In this document: positions 1-10,445 of the stretch, one piece after another
Layout: each line of letters opens with the position of its first letter
Numbering within the stretch: position 1 is the first letter of the stretch
NCBI RefSeq assembly: GCF_023343835.1
Contig: NC_064442.1
Span: 17,470,501-17,534,500 of the forward strand
DNA length: 64,000 nt
DNA from: Lagopus muta
Lineage: Eukaryota > Chordata > Aves > Galliformes > Phasianidae
Direction of reading: 5' to 3'
The notes under the pieces: model-generated
What the model was told of the DNA's origin: nothing
Databases searched by the model: none
The model's input: the letters and a program-made list of their open reading frames with translations, nothing else
Made by a program: the position numbers and the translations under genes

Positions 1-24
1 GAAAGCCTGCTTTTCACATGGGTT

Positions 25-1089
25 GTGCTAAAGAGAGAGGGCTAAAACTGACCAACCTGCTTCAGAACTTTGCACTACTGTGACCGTGAGACAGATTGAC
101 TTCCTACAAGAACCATGGCACTCCACAGATATTTTATTGGTTCTGGTTTTTGTGTTAGAGGAATGTTAGTCTCATTTATATGCAGCAGTGAAAATGATAG
201 AGAGATGGGGGGGGGAAACACTCAGTGAACAAGTTGGATGTTCCAATATTTGTTTTTTAAGATGTGCCACATTAAATGTGCCTTTTAAATGTTTGAGTTC
301 TTGTAATGAAAGTCTGCTGCATTTCAGTTTACAGATAAGCTTAACATCATCAAGCCAAGTTTGTTCTGGGAGTTAACATTTGCATTTTTGAAAGCAGCAG
401 CCTAATCCAGAGTAAGACCAGATGAAATGACTTTAATACAGCACGGTATGAGCTGTGGGCTGGTGGGTGTGAGCATCCTCAGAAAGGTGCTGAAATTCAC
501 TTGGATAGCTTTCCAAGAATCCACAAACTTCTTAGACCAAAACTGAAGATCACTGCTACCAGTGTTAGGAGTTGTCAACTGGAATTTCACCCTGATGTAG
601 TTACTAAAAGGAGAAATAGCCAAGAAATAATAAATACACCTCAGTTTTTTAACCTGAACTTTTGGTATCAGTGCTCAGACCATCTTCTAGATTCATTGTT
701 TTCCTTAATTGAAGTTTTTTTTCCCAATTATAGATGGGAATGATGGAGTTAGCAGTTCCAGCCCTCTGCCCATGCAGTCTGACCAGCACAGTAGTGCAGT
801 GGTATTTTTCAGGCGCAATCAAATCAGTGCAAGCATGTGATTGTATTGTCTTTAGTTGCCTGGGGGCCACAAGAGATGAAAATCACAGTTCAGCAAGCCC
901 TTCCTTTCACTTTGGAAACATCATAGTTTGCATCTACCCCATCTGAAGTACAAGTATCTTGTATCCAGCCAGCCAGGGAATGCATTATGTTACAGCTGGC
1001 AGGAAATGCACTGCATTTCTGAAAGCCAACACCGGCGCATTGACTGAGACCAGCAGGGCTGTGCAGCAAGGGTAGTTGGGCCCAGCTCA
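25..1089. other. Non-coding DNA, no gene seen
   Basis: This is unique, slightly AT-rich sequence inside the inverted repeat pair. Open frames are at most 80 codons, overlap on both strands and resemble nothing known to me. A run of eight or nine T with a following AG at about 714-732 looks like a weak splice acceptor, but no convincing exon follows it. Confidence 0.5.
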
Positions 1090-1262
1090 GTTTCTCCTCT
1101 GGACTGATGAGTCACATACTTGAATTAATTGCTGCAGGTGTGATTAATGTCAACTGCATAGCTAATTGCCCGAAGATTAAAATAACTCTTTCTTTTTTTT
1201 TTTGTTTTTTAATCTGTAAAGATGTTAATTATTTAGTCTGCTCACCTCTCTAATCTTGTTCT
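1090..1262. promoter_or_regulatory. Enhancer-like block, AP-1 and TAAT sites
   Basis: The block contains a TGAGTCA AP-1 consensus near 1107 and several homeodomain-type cores: GAATTAATTG, TGATTAATG, GCTAATTGC and GTTAATTATTTAG. A T-rich run at 1193-1210 (11 T, one G, 6 T) interrupts it. Such dense TAAT sites without tandem repetition are typical of vertebrate conserved non-coding elements. Conservation is not tested here, so the regulatory call is inference. Confidence 0.35.
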
Positions 1263-1450
1263 GCTTGTAAATGAATGGAAATATTGATCCCAGAATGGTT
1301 TTGGGTGCTACCTGTCTTGCGTCAGTCTAATTAACTTTGACCCTGTTTGCTCTTTCTAACCACACTTTCTGCTTTGCTTTTGAAGATATCTTGAAGGTGG
1401 GGCTGGGAGGGATCATTAGGGTATAACTGACCTCCAGGATCTGTGTAGGT

Positions 1451-1474
1451 AGCAAAATCCTCCAGGATTTTGCT
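1451..1474. repeat. Perfect 11-bp palindrome with 2-bp spacer
   Basis: The arm AGCAAAATCCT (1451-1461) is followed by CC and then by its exact reverse complement AGGATTTTGCT (1464-1474). It lies about 350 bp inside the right arm of the 1/1849 inverted repeat. It could form a short hairpin in DNA or RNA. I recognise no protein site of this shape. Confidence 0.8.
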
Positions 1475-1819
1475 GTGTAAGCCCCATTACTGCTCTACTT
1501 AAGCCATATTGGTTCTTTGCAGCAGTGTCTTCTTGACCACATCTCTTGGTAGCAGACTCTACCACCCAGTGGTTGTAACTGTTAAAACAATCTTCTGTTT
1601 CCTCAGTGTACTGTTCCCTTCCCTAAGCTTCAAGCTCCATCTTATTCTTCAGTGTTGTCAGTCTGTGAATGCACTGTCCCTCACACACATACAAACTACG
1701 TTTTAATTAAACTAGTTGCTGTAACGCATTTCTCCACCATGACAGAGCAATGTTAGAAGGCTGCAGATTTGCTGACGGAGACGTTTGATGCATTTACCAC
1801 CATGGGACAGAGACCTGAA
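1475..1819. other. Non-coding DNA, nothing recognised
   Basis: This is mixed-composition sequence with a pyrimidine-rich part at about 1590-1660. No open frame exceeds 65 codons. If the LTR-like element that follows has an earlier 5' end, a TGTT at 1751 is one possible boundary. Confidence 0.4.
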
Positions 1820-2155
1820 TGTGAAAACCCATGCGAAAAGCAGGCTTTCCAGCATGCACTAAGACACAAGACTGCTACACAAGGGAGAATCTCACTCCCA
1901 AACCTCAGCTTGGTTTAGCTAAGAGTTTTACCCAATCACTTCTCCACCTCCAAACAGCAAAGCTTCATGAGTTGCTAGCAGAATGTGGGCCTCCTTGCCA
2001 CACTGACAAAAGAGTGCCAATGTTATGAACAGTATAAAAGATGTACCACTTCCTGAATGGACAGAAGCCCAGGAAGCTCCTCTGTTCTTATGTTAGTACA
2101 GATAAAAATAAAGGAAGTTTGAAGAGACCAACATCTCTTTGAACATCTCGTGTCA
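1820..2155 (+). mobile_element. Possible solo LTR (TATA and poly(A) module)
   Basis: A TATAAAA box at 2033-2039 is followed 68 bp later by an AATAAA signal at 2107-2112 and then by a short GT-rich/TC-rich tail ending near TGTCA at 2151-2155. This is the order of U3 promoter, R and polyadenylation signal in a retroviral-type LTR. Upstream sequence from 1820, which begins TGTG, is AC-rich, as in many U3 regions. I see no target-site duplication, no primer-binding site and no gag or pol sequence, so both boundaries are guesses. The right arm of the 24-bp inverted repeat sits at the proposed 5' end. The alternative is a chance pairing of two common motifs. Confidence 0.3.
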
Positions 2156-2733
2156 TCTCCCTTCAATCAGCTCTCTGTGCTGTCATGTCCTTGCAATTAG
2201 GTCTCCAGAAAAGGTGACCCCACATAACCTGGAAAGGCTGCTTTAGAAATGTCTGCATTGCCAGGCTCTGGTCTTTCTCCAGTTCTAAGACTCCCTCCCA
2301 TGCATGCTTTGATGGAGCCATCTCCTCCTTGCTGAAAGACATTAACTTCCCTTCCTTAGCTTAGCTAGAAGGCTGCTGCTGTTTTCTTTGCTTCACTACA
2401 GCGTAATGCAGAGGAGACAGCCACTGAGCTGCCTCTGTCAGGAAGCCTTCTTGTAGCACACTGGTCTGGGCCTTACGCTCTGCCTCCTTTTTCAGTCCAG
2501 AGTGGATGCAAGTCCGATGTGTCCCTCAGCTCTGGAGCTCTATTATTTGTATTAGAATGCAGACTCATGTTTGCCTTGGAGAGCTCTCATGCAGCTCATG
2601 GAGACTTGAAATGGCAGCTGTTGCACTTCCTTTGATTCCTTTTTCCTATGCTGAAACTCCAGTTACTCTTTGTTAAAGGAAAACACGACGATGTGGTCAG
2701 CAAATAGCATCTGTGCATCATGGGTTTTGTCTC
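2156..2733. other. Non-coding DNA, nothing recognised
   Basis: The sequence is unique with balanced composition and many stops in all frames. I see no repeat family, CpG cluster or TAAT-rich block. Confidence 0.5.
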
Positions 2734-2807
2734 AACTCCTCTCTAATGCAAGCTGACTGTCAGAAACAGAAACTCCTCTCTAATGCAAGCTGACTGTCAG
2801 AAACAGA
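2734..2807. repeat. Exact 37-bp tandem duplication, two copies
   Basis: The unit starting AACTCCTCTCTAATGCAAGC occupies 2734-2770 and is repeated without a mismatch at 2771-2807. A third copy breaks down after three bases. Perfect identity suggests a recent slippage or duplication event. Such a locus may vary in copy number between individuals. Confidence 0.95.
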
Positions 2808-2811
2808 AACA

Positions 2812-2841
2812 GATTTGAGGTAACATGCAGTACCTCAAATC
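2812..2841. repeat. Perfect 11-bp stem hairpin
   Basis: GATTTGAGGTA (2812-2822) is followed by an 8-base loop (2823-2830) and its exact reverse complement TACCTCAAATC (2831-2841). It begins five bases after the 37-bp tandem duplication. The stem is too short for a microRNA precursor. A DNA hairpin that promoted replication slippage next door is a plausible reading. Confidence 0.85.
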
Positions 2842-5640
2842 CTAAACCATCTGTCATGGTCAAATTAATGTAACCTTCTCCCTGCTGCCGGTGAGAGCTG
2901 GGAAGTGTAACAGCAGTGAGTGCTTGGTCCAGTAGGATCAGGCTGGACACATGGCTTTCTCACATGCTTGGGCCTGTTCCACTGGGTGCTTTGTAGCTGG
3001 TTCAGTTCATGCCTCAGGATGGAAATGGTCCAAGTTAGTGCTCAGATATCCAAATTCTCCTGTTGTTTTTCAGCAGGAGACTCAGTGATGGCAGCCTTGG
3101 GGCTATATGGACTTAGCACAGGCATGGCTGGTTGTCATGTACTCTACAAAGATCCAGTGCAGGACACACTTCTGCTGCTGGGTTTGGTGACTGGTTGTGC
3201 TCAGTAAGTAATGTCCTCAGTGCCAGACGGGTGCAAGCAAAGCCTGTGCTGCTGATGGACGTGGCTGGTATTGGGATGGGTGTGCAAGACTTGATGCTGG
3301 GAGGGCAAGTGGTTGTGCTTCGTGCTCTGACAACTTAGTTCTGAAGCAGTCATTGACAGATGCATCATGGCAACCTGGCTGCAGCTCAGCTGCTCGAAAG
3401 CTGATAGGTTTCCTTGTAGCTTTGAATGTAGTTATATTTTCTGGCAGCTGGAGAAAATGGCTTTGAAAAATAATAGCAGCTTTTAAGTCAAATTGGTGTC
3501 AACATTCACTCCAGGCTACTTGAAGCTAATCAGTTTAAGTTCCTACTTGGCAAATGGAATTCCTGTCTTACTGCCCTCCCTCTCCTTAGCCCAATTCTTG
3601 TAACTGGTGATTGTTTCTCACTATCTCCTTCTAGTGTGTGTAGTCAGAGAGACGTTTTGTTGCCAAGATGTAGGTTCTGGTATATTATTGAAGGTGCCTG
3701 CACAGTCTGTGTGAGCTTGGGCTTCTATTTTTTTCTTTTTCTTACAGCTTTTCTCTAGTTAGGAGCAGAAGAGATAAAAATCAAAAGCTGGTGAAGCTTT
3801 AGCACCTGCCTCAAGCACAGTTCAGCTGATGATAACCACCAGTCACTGCTCTCAGCAAGAGACCTGATTCCACCCATCATGCTTGGACTGAGACAGGTGG
3901 GTAGTGAGGATCCGTGGGGGAGCCATTACAGGCTTTTCCAAGTGAACTGAAAAGGGAAAGAAGCAAAGCAGCTGCTGAATAGGGAGAATCAGGAGAGTAA
4001 ATGGTAGATGGGCTGATGAAATAATGCTGTCTATAACCATGAATAAGTAACAGCATCACAGGAGGCATTCAGGGCAACAATTTGGGAGTGTTAAAATGGA
4101 GGTTAAGGATTACATTTAGGATTAGAAAAATCAGGATCCCTAAGGCATGCTCGGTGAATGCAAATGGCATAGGCAAAATCAGGTGTGTCAGGAGTAACGC
4201 CCAGTAATTAGATAGTATGATATAGACATGTATGTGACTTGTTTCTTTCTCCTAACAACACCAGTGTGTATGATATCTATTACACCAGCACCTTACAAAA
4301 GTACATGAGATGTTACAGTATATGCAGGCTAACTTCTTGGATTTATGGAAGTGTTAGAATTTGCTGTGCTATGAGAAGGTTTCTTCTGGCATCTCTTTAC
4401 AGCTCCTCCTTTATTTCAGCTCCTGTATGAGTGCAGTTTGCACATGAGGCTTTCTGGTCACATGGAGTGATTAGCTGTGAATGCTGAGAGTTTAGGTTTG
4501 ACTGAAGCTCCCTTTCCTTGAATGTTCATGGAGAGTGCCGACTGTATTAGTAGACAGTACAGCTGCTGGTGAATGAACGCAGTGGAAAAGGAAGAATGAG
4601 CAAGTTTTTCTTTGTCATCCTTTTCAGAAAGCGGAAGAATGCATTAAAAACCTCCAGAGGGAGTTTCTCTTCTCAGCTGTTCCTAGGCATAGTGAACTGC
4701 CATGGTGAATGATGCCCCAGGGAATCTCTTGACACGTGAACCATTTTTACTTGATTCTGTCATGATCCCACGTAGAACATTTGCTTCCTGTTTGGTTTTA
4801 AAAGATTGGGCTTGCTTAATGCTAGTTTTCTATGAGGATGTCAAACACTGCAGAAGAACTGGTGCAGTGCACCAGAGCAAACTGAGCTTGGCTCTGCAGC
4901 TTGAAGCTCAAGTGATGAACCTCCCAGTTGGGTTTGAGACTTCTGAGCCGTGACTGCTGAGCCACGTGTGTGATGTGGAGGCCAAGTAACACAGTCGTTC
5001 CTTCTCTCTTCTGGAGCCTTATCGCGTCTGCTGTGTAAAGGCTGACTGAGTTGTTTTGTAAATCTCAGCAATAAAACGTGTCCACAATCTTCTCAATAAA
5101 GAGAGAAAGAGATGAGGGCATAAAATGATTATGCTGGTAAAAGAAAGGAAGACTAGTGGAGTCTGAAAGAGATGTGGGCAGATGAGCAATGGGCCTTCTG
5201 AAGCAGAACAAAATGCATTATTATTTTTAATGGAAATGCAAAAAAGGCTTTGTAGAAGCTCTGGGCAGAGCATGAGTAGAGAAAATGTTAATTCTGTTTT
5301 GTAAAGTTGGTGGCAATGAAGTTGGCTTCGTTCCACTGCTCAGGCAAATGGATATGGCAGCTGGAAAGGACTGGCTGACGAGGGATGGTAGGAACCTCAC
5401 ATGGGGACTGCGCTTCACACCTGCCAGTCTGTGTTCCCATTTGTGCCACAGAAGCCTGCTGTGCCATTCTGAAGCTCCAAGTTCCTTGTGGAGGGAAGGT
5501 ATCTCAGCAGTTTTAGTGAAATGCTAATGCTAGGCTTCTTGCTGGCCCTCTGGCTTGAGTTTCAAACCTGACCAAACAACACGTTTTCTCTGGCTCATTC
5601 GGCCCCTAAGCCACCTTTCTGGCCTCCATCTAGCATTCTT
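2842..5640. other. Non-coding DNA, no gene seen
   Basis: No open frame exceeds 105 codons and none resembles a known protein. A pyrimidine tract at 3724-3743 ending in ACAG looks like a splice acceptor or polypyrimidine run, but the sequence after it closes quickly in every frame. A loose duplicate of about 14 bases (GAAAGAGATG followed by a G-rich end) occurs near 5106 and 5164. I find no identifiable transposon. Confidence 0.5.
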
Positions 5641-8539
5641 ACAGCATGCTTGAGGCTTTCTGCCTTTAGGAAACTTCTTGAATGCGAGGTTTGCAACAAA
5701 CTGGTAGGATCTCTGGAAACCATGAGCTGAAACATGAGTAACGTTTTGCTCTGAGAGCCTTAGGGGAGAAGTTGCTGTGTCCTGTTTTCACCACCAGACC
5801 CAAATGCAAATGGAGGAGTTCACCTACATTGCTTGACTGTTCCAAATCACAGGAAGAAGACACGGCTCCACTTGCCATCATGTTTGTTGATGAGATTCTG
5901 ATGCCGCCATGAGGGAGAAAATGCCCTGAAATTTTCATTCTTCCTTTCTTCTGGTCTGGGTGGTTAAAGCTCAGTTGGCAAACGTGGCAGTAAGCTAGCT
6001 AGGCTAGGTGACAGTGGTGTCAATCAGGACATTCCAGTAGTGCTTGGCACTGCTTATAAAATGGTCCCTGCTTTCTATTTCAGAGGCTGTTAGAGAATGT
6101 GACACAGATAAAATAAATTAGCAACAAAGTCAGTGTCCATGGGGAGAGCATTCCCAAGAAAAGCATTTGCTGAGAAAGAGCGTTTACTCTGCTTCAGGCA
6201 AAGTCAGAAGTAATTAAACATCTTAGTGAAGCAGTACAAGTGGGCACACTTTGTAAAAGAGGTTAATCTATCAGGCAGGAAGAATCTCAAACCTGAGAAT
6301 AAACAGCTCCAAGAAAGCAAGTGGTGAAGGTCTGAGGCACAGAAGGTAGCTTTGTTGTCTTAGTGGCTTGAGGCAGGGGAGAAGTGGAGCTGGTGGAGTG
6401 GGTTCTTCCTGCCTAACCAAAGTGCTTCTATAAAGGTGTCAAGGATTTTCTGCTGAAATAGAGAAATAGAGATAACTCAGCCTCTAACTTGTCTGCCAAG
6501 TTGGCCCCTATGTAGGAGTGGGCTGTCTGGGCCTTTGGGAGGCATGTTGTGGAAGGCTGAAGCACCCAGTAGGAAGTCCTTTTGAGTGAGAGCTCCTTCA
6601 CCTTGATCAGTCATGATGGTATGTGAAGGAGTGAAAGCTGTTCCTTTACAGTACGGACAGAAAGATACCATTGTTTGGAAATTACTTGAGTGTGTATGGA
6701 GAGAACTCTTTAGAGTGCCCCTTTGAGGGGGGAGAAATGATGAACTGGGCTGGAGGTGCAGATGGTCATGTAGACGAGGGGCCTGGGCTACCTGGAACGC
6801 TTTAATTGCCAGGTGGTGAACTGGAGTTTGTTGTGATACATTGCAGCAATGACCTGTGACTAGTATGGGATGATTTCAACCCCTCCTGGGTTTGCAGAGA
6901 AGAAAGCTTGAGTATGCTGTCTTCAAGGCAGTGATTTATTTAGATGATCAACAGTGAGCGAGAAAAGCAGCCATGGCTCACAAAGCTGGATAGTGTCCAA
7001 AAAGTACCAGACATCTGGGAAGATGGTGGTACAGTCAGGATGTAGCTGTCCCAGCCTGGATCTGTGCCCTAGTTTGAACAGCAGTCTGGCTGATCAGTGC
7101 CATGGAGAGGAATGGGGGGAAGAAGACCTTCTCTATGGCCAGGGACAGGAGCAGGAATCCAGAGCTTGGCTGTGGGTTTTGAGCCTAGAAGTGTCCAGAG
7201 CTTTAACAGAAGGTGTAGAGAGCTGAAGGTAGAGACCTAGAGGATTAGAAGGACCGTAGTTGGACTGAGCCTGTCATTCTGTGCATAGGATCTGGGGTAA
7301 AATGAAGTGCCAAGGTATGATCCATTTCAAGAGCTAATGGGCAACTGTGAGAATGCAAGTGAATGCAAATAAGGATTTGAAATAAAAATCTAACCTCAAT
7401 TTGCTCTTGTGCTGCAGTTTCTCTCTGATCAGATACTAGTTTACAGAGAAGGATGCATGCCTTTCTCCTGGCTTTGTGAGGGCCTCAGTTTTGGCAGTGG
7501 GGAGTTGGAAAGTGGGATTTTGAAGCGTGAATGTCATGTAACAGCAAAAGACAGACTCCTCAGGGACAGGCAGAGCACTTCCCCAAGGCAGCATCTGAGG
7601 TTGGTAGTTGACTAAGTGGGTAATGTGGAGAGACTTAGTTTATAATAATGGTCTGTGATAATGTTCAATAGAAAGCAGTGGTGAGGTGTTTGTTTCCTGG
7701 GAATTTAACTCCCCTGGATGCATGACCTTGCAGAGTGCAAGCTTTCCTAGCATGAAGTTATACTCTACACAGAGATGCTGGGGATTCTGGGTTGTTGCAT
7801 AACTTTCCTGGGCACAGCTGCCTGCTGTGGCACAGGTGTAATGTAGGACTGTTTTCACCTGATGGGAAATAGGTAACAAATGGTGCATCCCAAGGTGCAT
7901 CTCATTCTTTGTGCCAAGTCCTTTTTTCCCCAAGATGTACCTGTGCCAGGATGGGTTGGATAGTCTCTCAGGCTGTGTGCTCTGGTTCTGGCTCAGATAA
8001 ATGTTCCCCATTTATGCCTGTGTGCAGTATAGATACTGGGCATTCAGTATGACCTCCGTCTGGCGTTTCAGGTGGCAGTGTGAACAGTGCCAGCGGCTTC
8101 GTGAGCGATGTTCCATGTGTCCTGGTATGAAAAGGGAGTGTTTACTTTTCACAAAAGGCTCTGGCTGCATCCTGAGGTGACACGGGGCACGTTTGCTTCC
8201 CCTACAGCCCACCAACACTAAGCATTCACTCTGCAATAGCCAGTGTCAAAGGCCTGATTTCTATGCAGGGTCTGCAGCGAGAACATAAAGAAAAGGAGGT
8301 TTTAGGATTTGCTTTTGGAACGGCAGTTCATTCTGATCCCTTGTATGTGCTGGCAGAGTGCAGGAATGGAGGGGATGCCACTGCTTCGTTCAGTGCTGCA
8401 GACGACTAATGGACCTTGACAACTGCAGCACAACATGCAAACTATTAAAAAGGGAGGACTGATTAAAGCCCCAGCCATCCCGGCATTCCCCTGGGCTCTT
8501 AACCCCGTGTTGGAGCTGAGCAGCCTAGCAATGCCTCCT
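5641..8539. other. Non-coding DNA, no gene seen
   Basis: This is unique sequence. The longest frame is 123 codons on the minus strand at 7640-8011 and has no recognisable domain or bounded splice sites. A slightly AT-rich patch at 7310-7400 has the motif GTGAATGCAAATAAGG, which contains an octamer-like ATGCAAAT. No repeat family was recognised. Confidence 0.5.
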
Positions 8540-8690
8540 CCCTGGCTACACAATTAACATCTCTTGTCACTAATTGATTCCTGTGGTGCTCACAGGACAA
8601 TTAGAATTTAAATTGCCTTTTACAAAGGTCATGAAAACATGATAAAAGACGAATCTATTAGGAAGGATCATTGAGGAGTCTCTCTCCTTT
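8540..8690. promoter_or_regulatory. Enhancer-like AT-rich block
   Basis: TAAT-type cores are packed closely here: ACAATTAACATC, CACTAATTGATTCC, GGACAATTAGAATTTAAATTG. They are followed by CAAAGGTCATG, a nuclear-receptor-like half site. There is no simple repetition and no open frame. It resembles the conserved non-coding elements found around developmental genes, but conservation cannot be tested from this sequence. Confidence 0.35.
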
Positions 8691-9309
8691 TCCACAACAC
8701 TGGCTGCTGGTTATTGCACAGACACGAGTGAGGGGAGCTAGAAAAGTGGATCAGGTCTTGGGTTCGTTCCTTGCTGAGTGTAGTTCATGGCAGAGGATCA
8801 GTTCTCTGTGACTTGTGAGTATTCTTGCACTGAAGATGTCACTTAATTTTTTTTCTGCCACTTCTTTTAGGAGTGTCTATGTCTATAAATGCTATCTCTT
8901 GCTTTTCTCTTTTGATAAATTTTGAAATAGCTATTTTTCCAATTAACTCTTGAATTTTCTGCAGGGGAATTCACAAGAGGGAACAAGTCTCTTTGCAATG
9001 GAAGGCGAAGGGTTTGGCTTCACAGGGAGAGGCTGTCCTAGGACCAGCCCATCTTCACACTCATAGGGAAATAGTTAAAGCCTGGCATGACTCCCTGGAA
9101 AGCAAAGGCTGCAAGGGAAGGGGCAGCTGGAGCTGTATCTGCAAAGGATGCGTGTGAAGGTCTGAGTACAAGGCTGAGAAGTGCTGTCATTCCAGCTTTC
9201 TTGAAAGTAGTCCCTGGTAAAAAGGTCCTAGAAGAGAATGCACAAATACAAGCAGGTGAAAACCTCACTTATGAACCCATGCTAGCTGCTTTCTCTGTCT
9301 GCAGCTGAT
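8691..9309. other. Non-coding DNA with acceptor-like tract
   Basis: A run of eight T at about 8849-8856 is followed by a second pyrimidine tract ending TTTTAG near 8871, so the stretch resembles a splice acceptor. The following sequence has early stops, and no matching donor with an open exon was found. Two opposite-strand frames of about 75 codons at 9038-9308 overlap each other and look like chance. Confidence 0.4.
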
Positions 9310-9660
9310 ATTTCATGGAGTAGCATTATGACTTTAGAAACCAACGGAGCTCATGTCACCGCATCCGAGCTGGGGGCAAACCCTCAATACAGCTGCCCAT
9401 GGCATCGTGGCCTGGCAAGCTGTTTGAGTTTTGCCACCAAAGTACTATATGGTAGTTTGGAGTTAGATGAGTAGCTGGTATTTTGCTGACAAATGGGAAT
9501 ATCCAAAGCTGTAACAGCCATGGAAACACTTGCCTCTGTCACCTCAGGCCTCAGTGGTGAGAAGAGATTTAAAATCTCACGCGTCGAGTTTAAGGCAGTA
9601 TTTTGTATTTGCTGTAAATTCAGCTGAAATGAATCTTGAAAAGTTACCTAATTCACCTGC
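9310..9660. promoter_or_regulatory. Possible conserved non-coding block
   Basis: This unique stretch has local CpG (CTCACGCGTCGAG near 9577-9590), low repetition, and AT-rich parts such as GAGATTTAAAATCTC near 9564, which is itself a near-perfect palindrome. It does not read as an exon. The regulatory reading rests only on composition. Confidence 0.25.
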
Positions 9661-10214
9661 CCTCACCAAGGCAGGATCAGCTCTATCTGTACCTCTCCTT
9701 TGTTAACCAGAAAGCCACTCACAAAGGCTCCTTTGCCACAGTGGAGGTTGGGATGGGGCAGATTACCCCCTGCAGGATTTAGGGCATCTTGTTCTGAAGC
9801 ACCCACTCCTGCCTCAGAGATAGCATTCAAGACTCTAGGCTCTCAGGTCTGGATGCAGTGAAAAGCAGGCTTAAGACCTGCAGTTTGGTGCTTTCTCTTC
9901 TGATTTGTATATCCTTCCTGCATGTGTTGTCAAGGAAGACGAAGTCTGAGAGACACCAGTGGGATCCAGAACCAGCTTTGTGCTGCTACAGGCGTAGTTC
10001 ATGCTGAGAGAAGCCAGCCAGAATGTCCAGCTGCCCATCCCATCCTATCCCAGAGGCACCCCCATTATAAAAGACACTGGCTGGCTATTTGAGATACTCA
10101 TGTCCTTTCCAAGTCCTGCCTTTGACTTCTTGCTATTCTGCTTATTGAAATTGATTTTGCATTCTAGGCACAGGATTTTCCATTGCCAAGTTTCGTGTTG
10201 GAGATAATAGAAAT
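9661..10214. other. Non-coding DNA, nothing recognised
   Basis: The sequence has balanced composition and no frame above 68 codons. A pyrimidine-rich part lies near 10100-10140. No repeat or TAAT cluster is seen. Confidence 0.45.
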
Positions 10215-10445
10215 TATGTTTCCACTCGCACGTAAATCTCAGGGATGTTTGTGCTTAGATGACTGGACAGTAAGTACAGGTGAAATTGCTCCTGTGATTG
10301 TTTCAGTAAAAATATTATATTGTTGCAAGGTTTTATAAAGTGTGTTTAACTGGTTTGCACATATTTTTAACAGTCGCCAGGTAGGTAGTTATTATTATTT
10401 TTTAAAGAATAAATATAAACCTGTAAGTGAGGCATCTAATTTCTC
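10215..10445. promoter_or_regulatory. AT-rich block, weak enhancer-like character
   Basis: AT-rich words such as AAAAATATTATATTG, CATATTTTTAAC and TTATTATTATTTTTTAAAG are set among unique sequence. There are few classical TAATTA cores, so this is a weaker candidate than the other blocks. Confidence 0.2.

Larger units (their letters stand above)
1..1849. repeat. 24-bp inverted repeat pair 1.8 kb apart
   Basis: Positions 1-24 and 1826-1849 are reverse complements with one mismatch (23 of 24). The first arm begins GAAAGCCTGC and the second ends GCAGGCTTTC. The match stops sharply on the inner side of both arms. Whether it continues outward past position 1 cannot be seen. The arms could be terminal inverted repeats of a decayed DNA element about 1.85 kb long, or two oppositely oriented copies of a dispersed repeat, one cut by the window edge. 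No transposase-like frame lies between them; the longest open frame inside is about 80 codons. Confidence 0.6.

Noticed and set aside
5148..5162. GGAAGACTAGTG resembling the miR-7 seed region
   Set aside because: The match ends after about 12 bases, and no hairpin precursor surrounds it.
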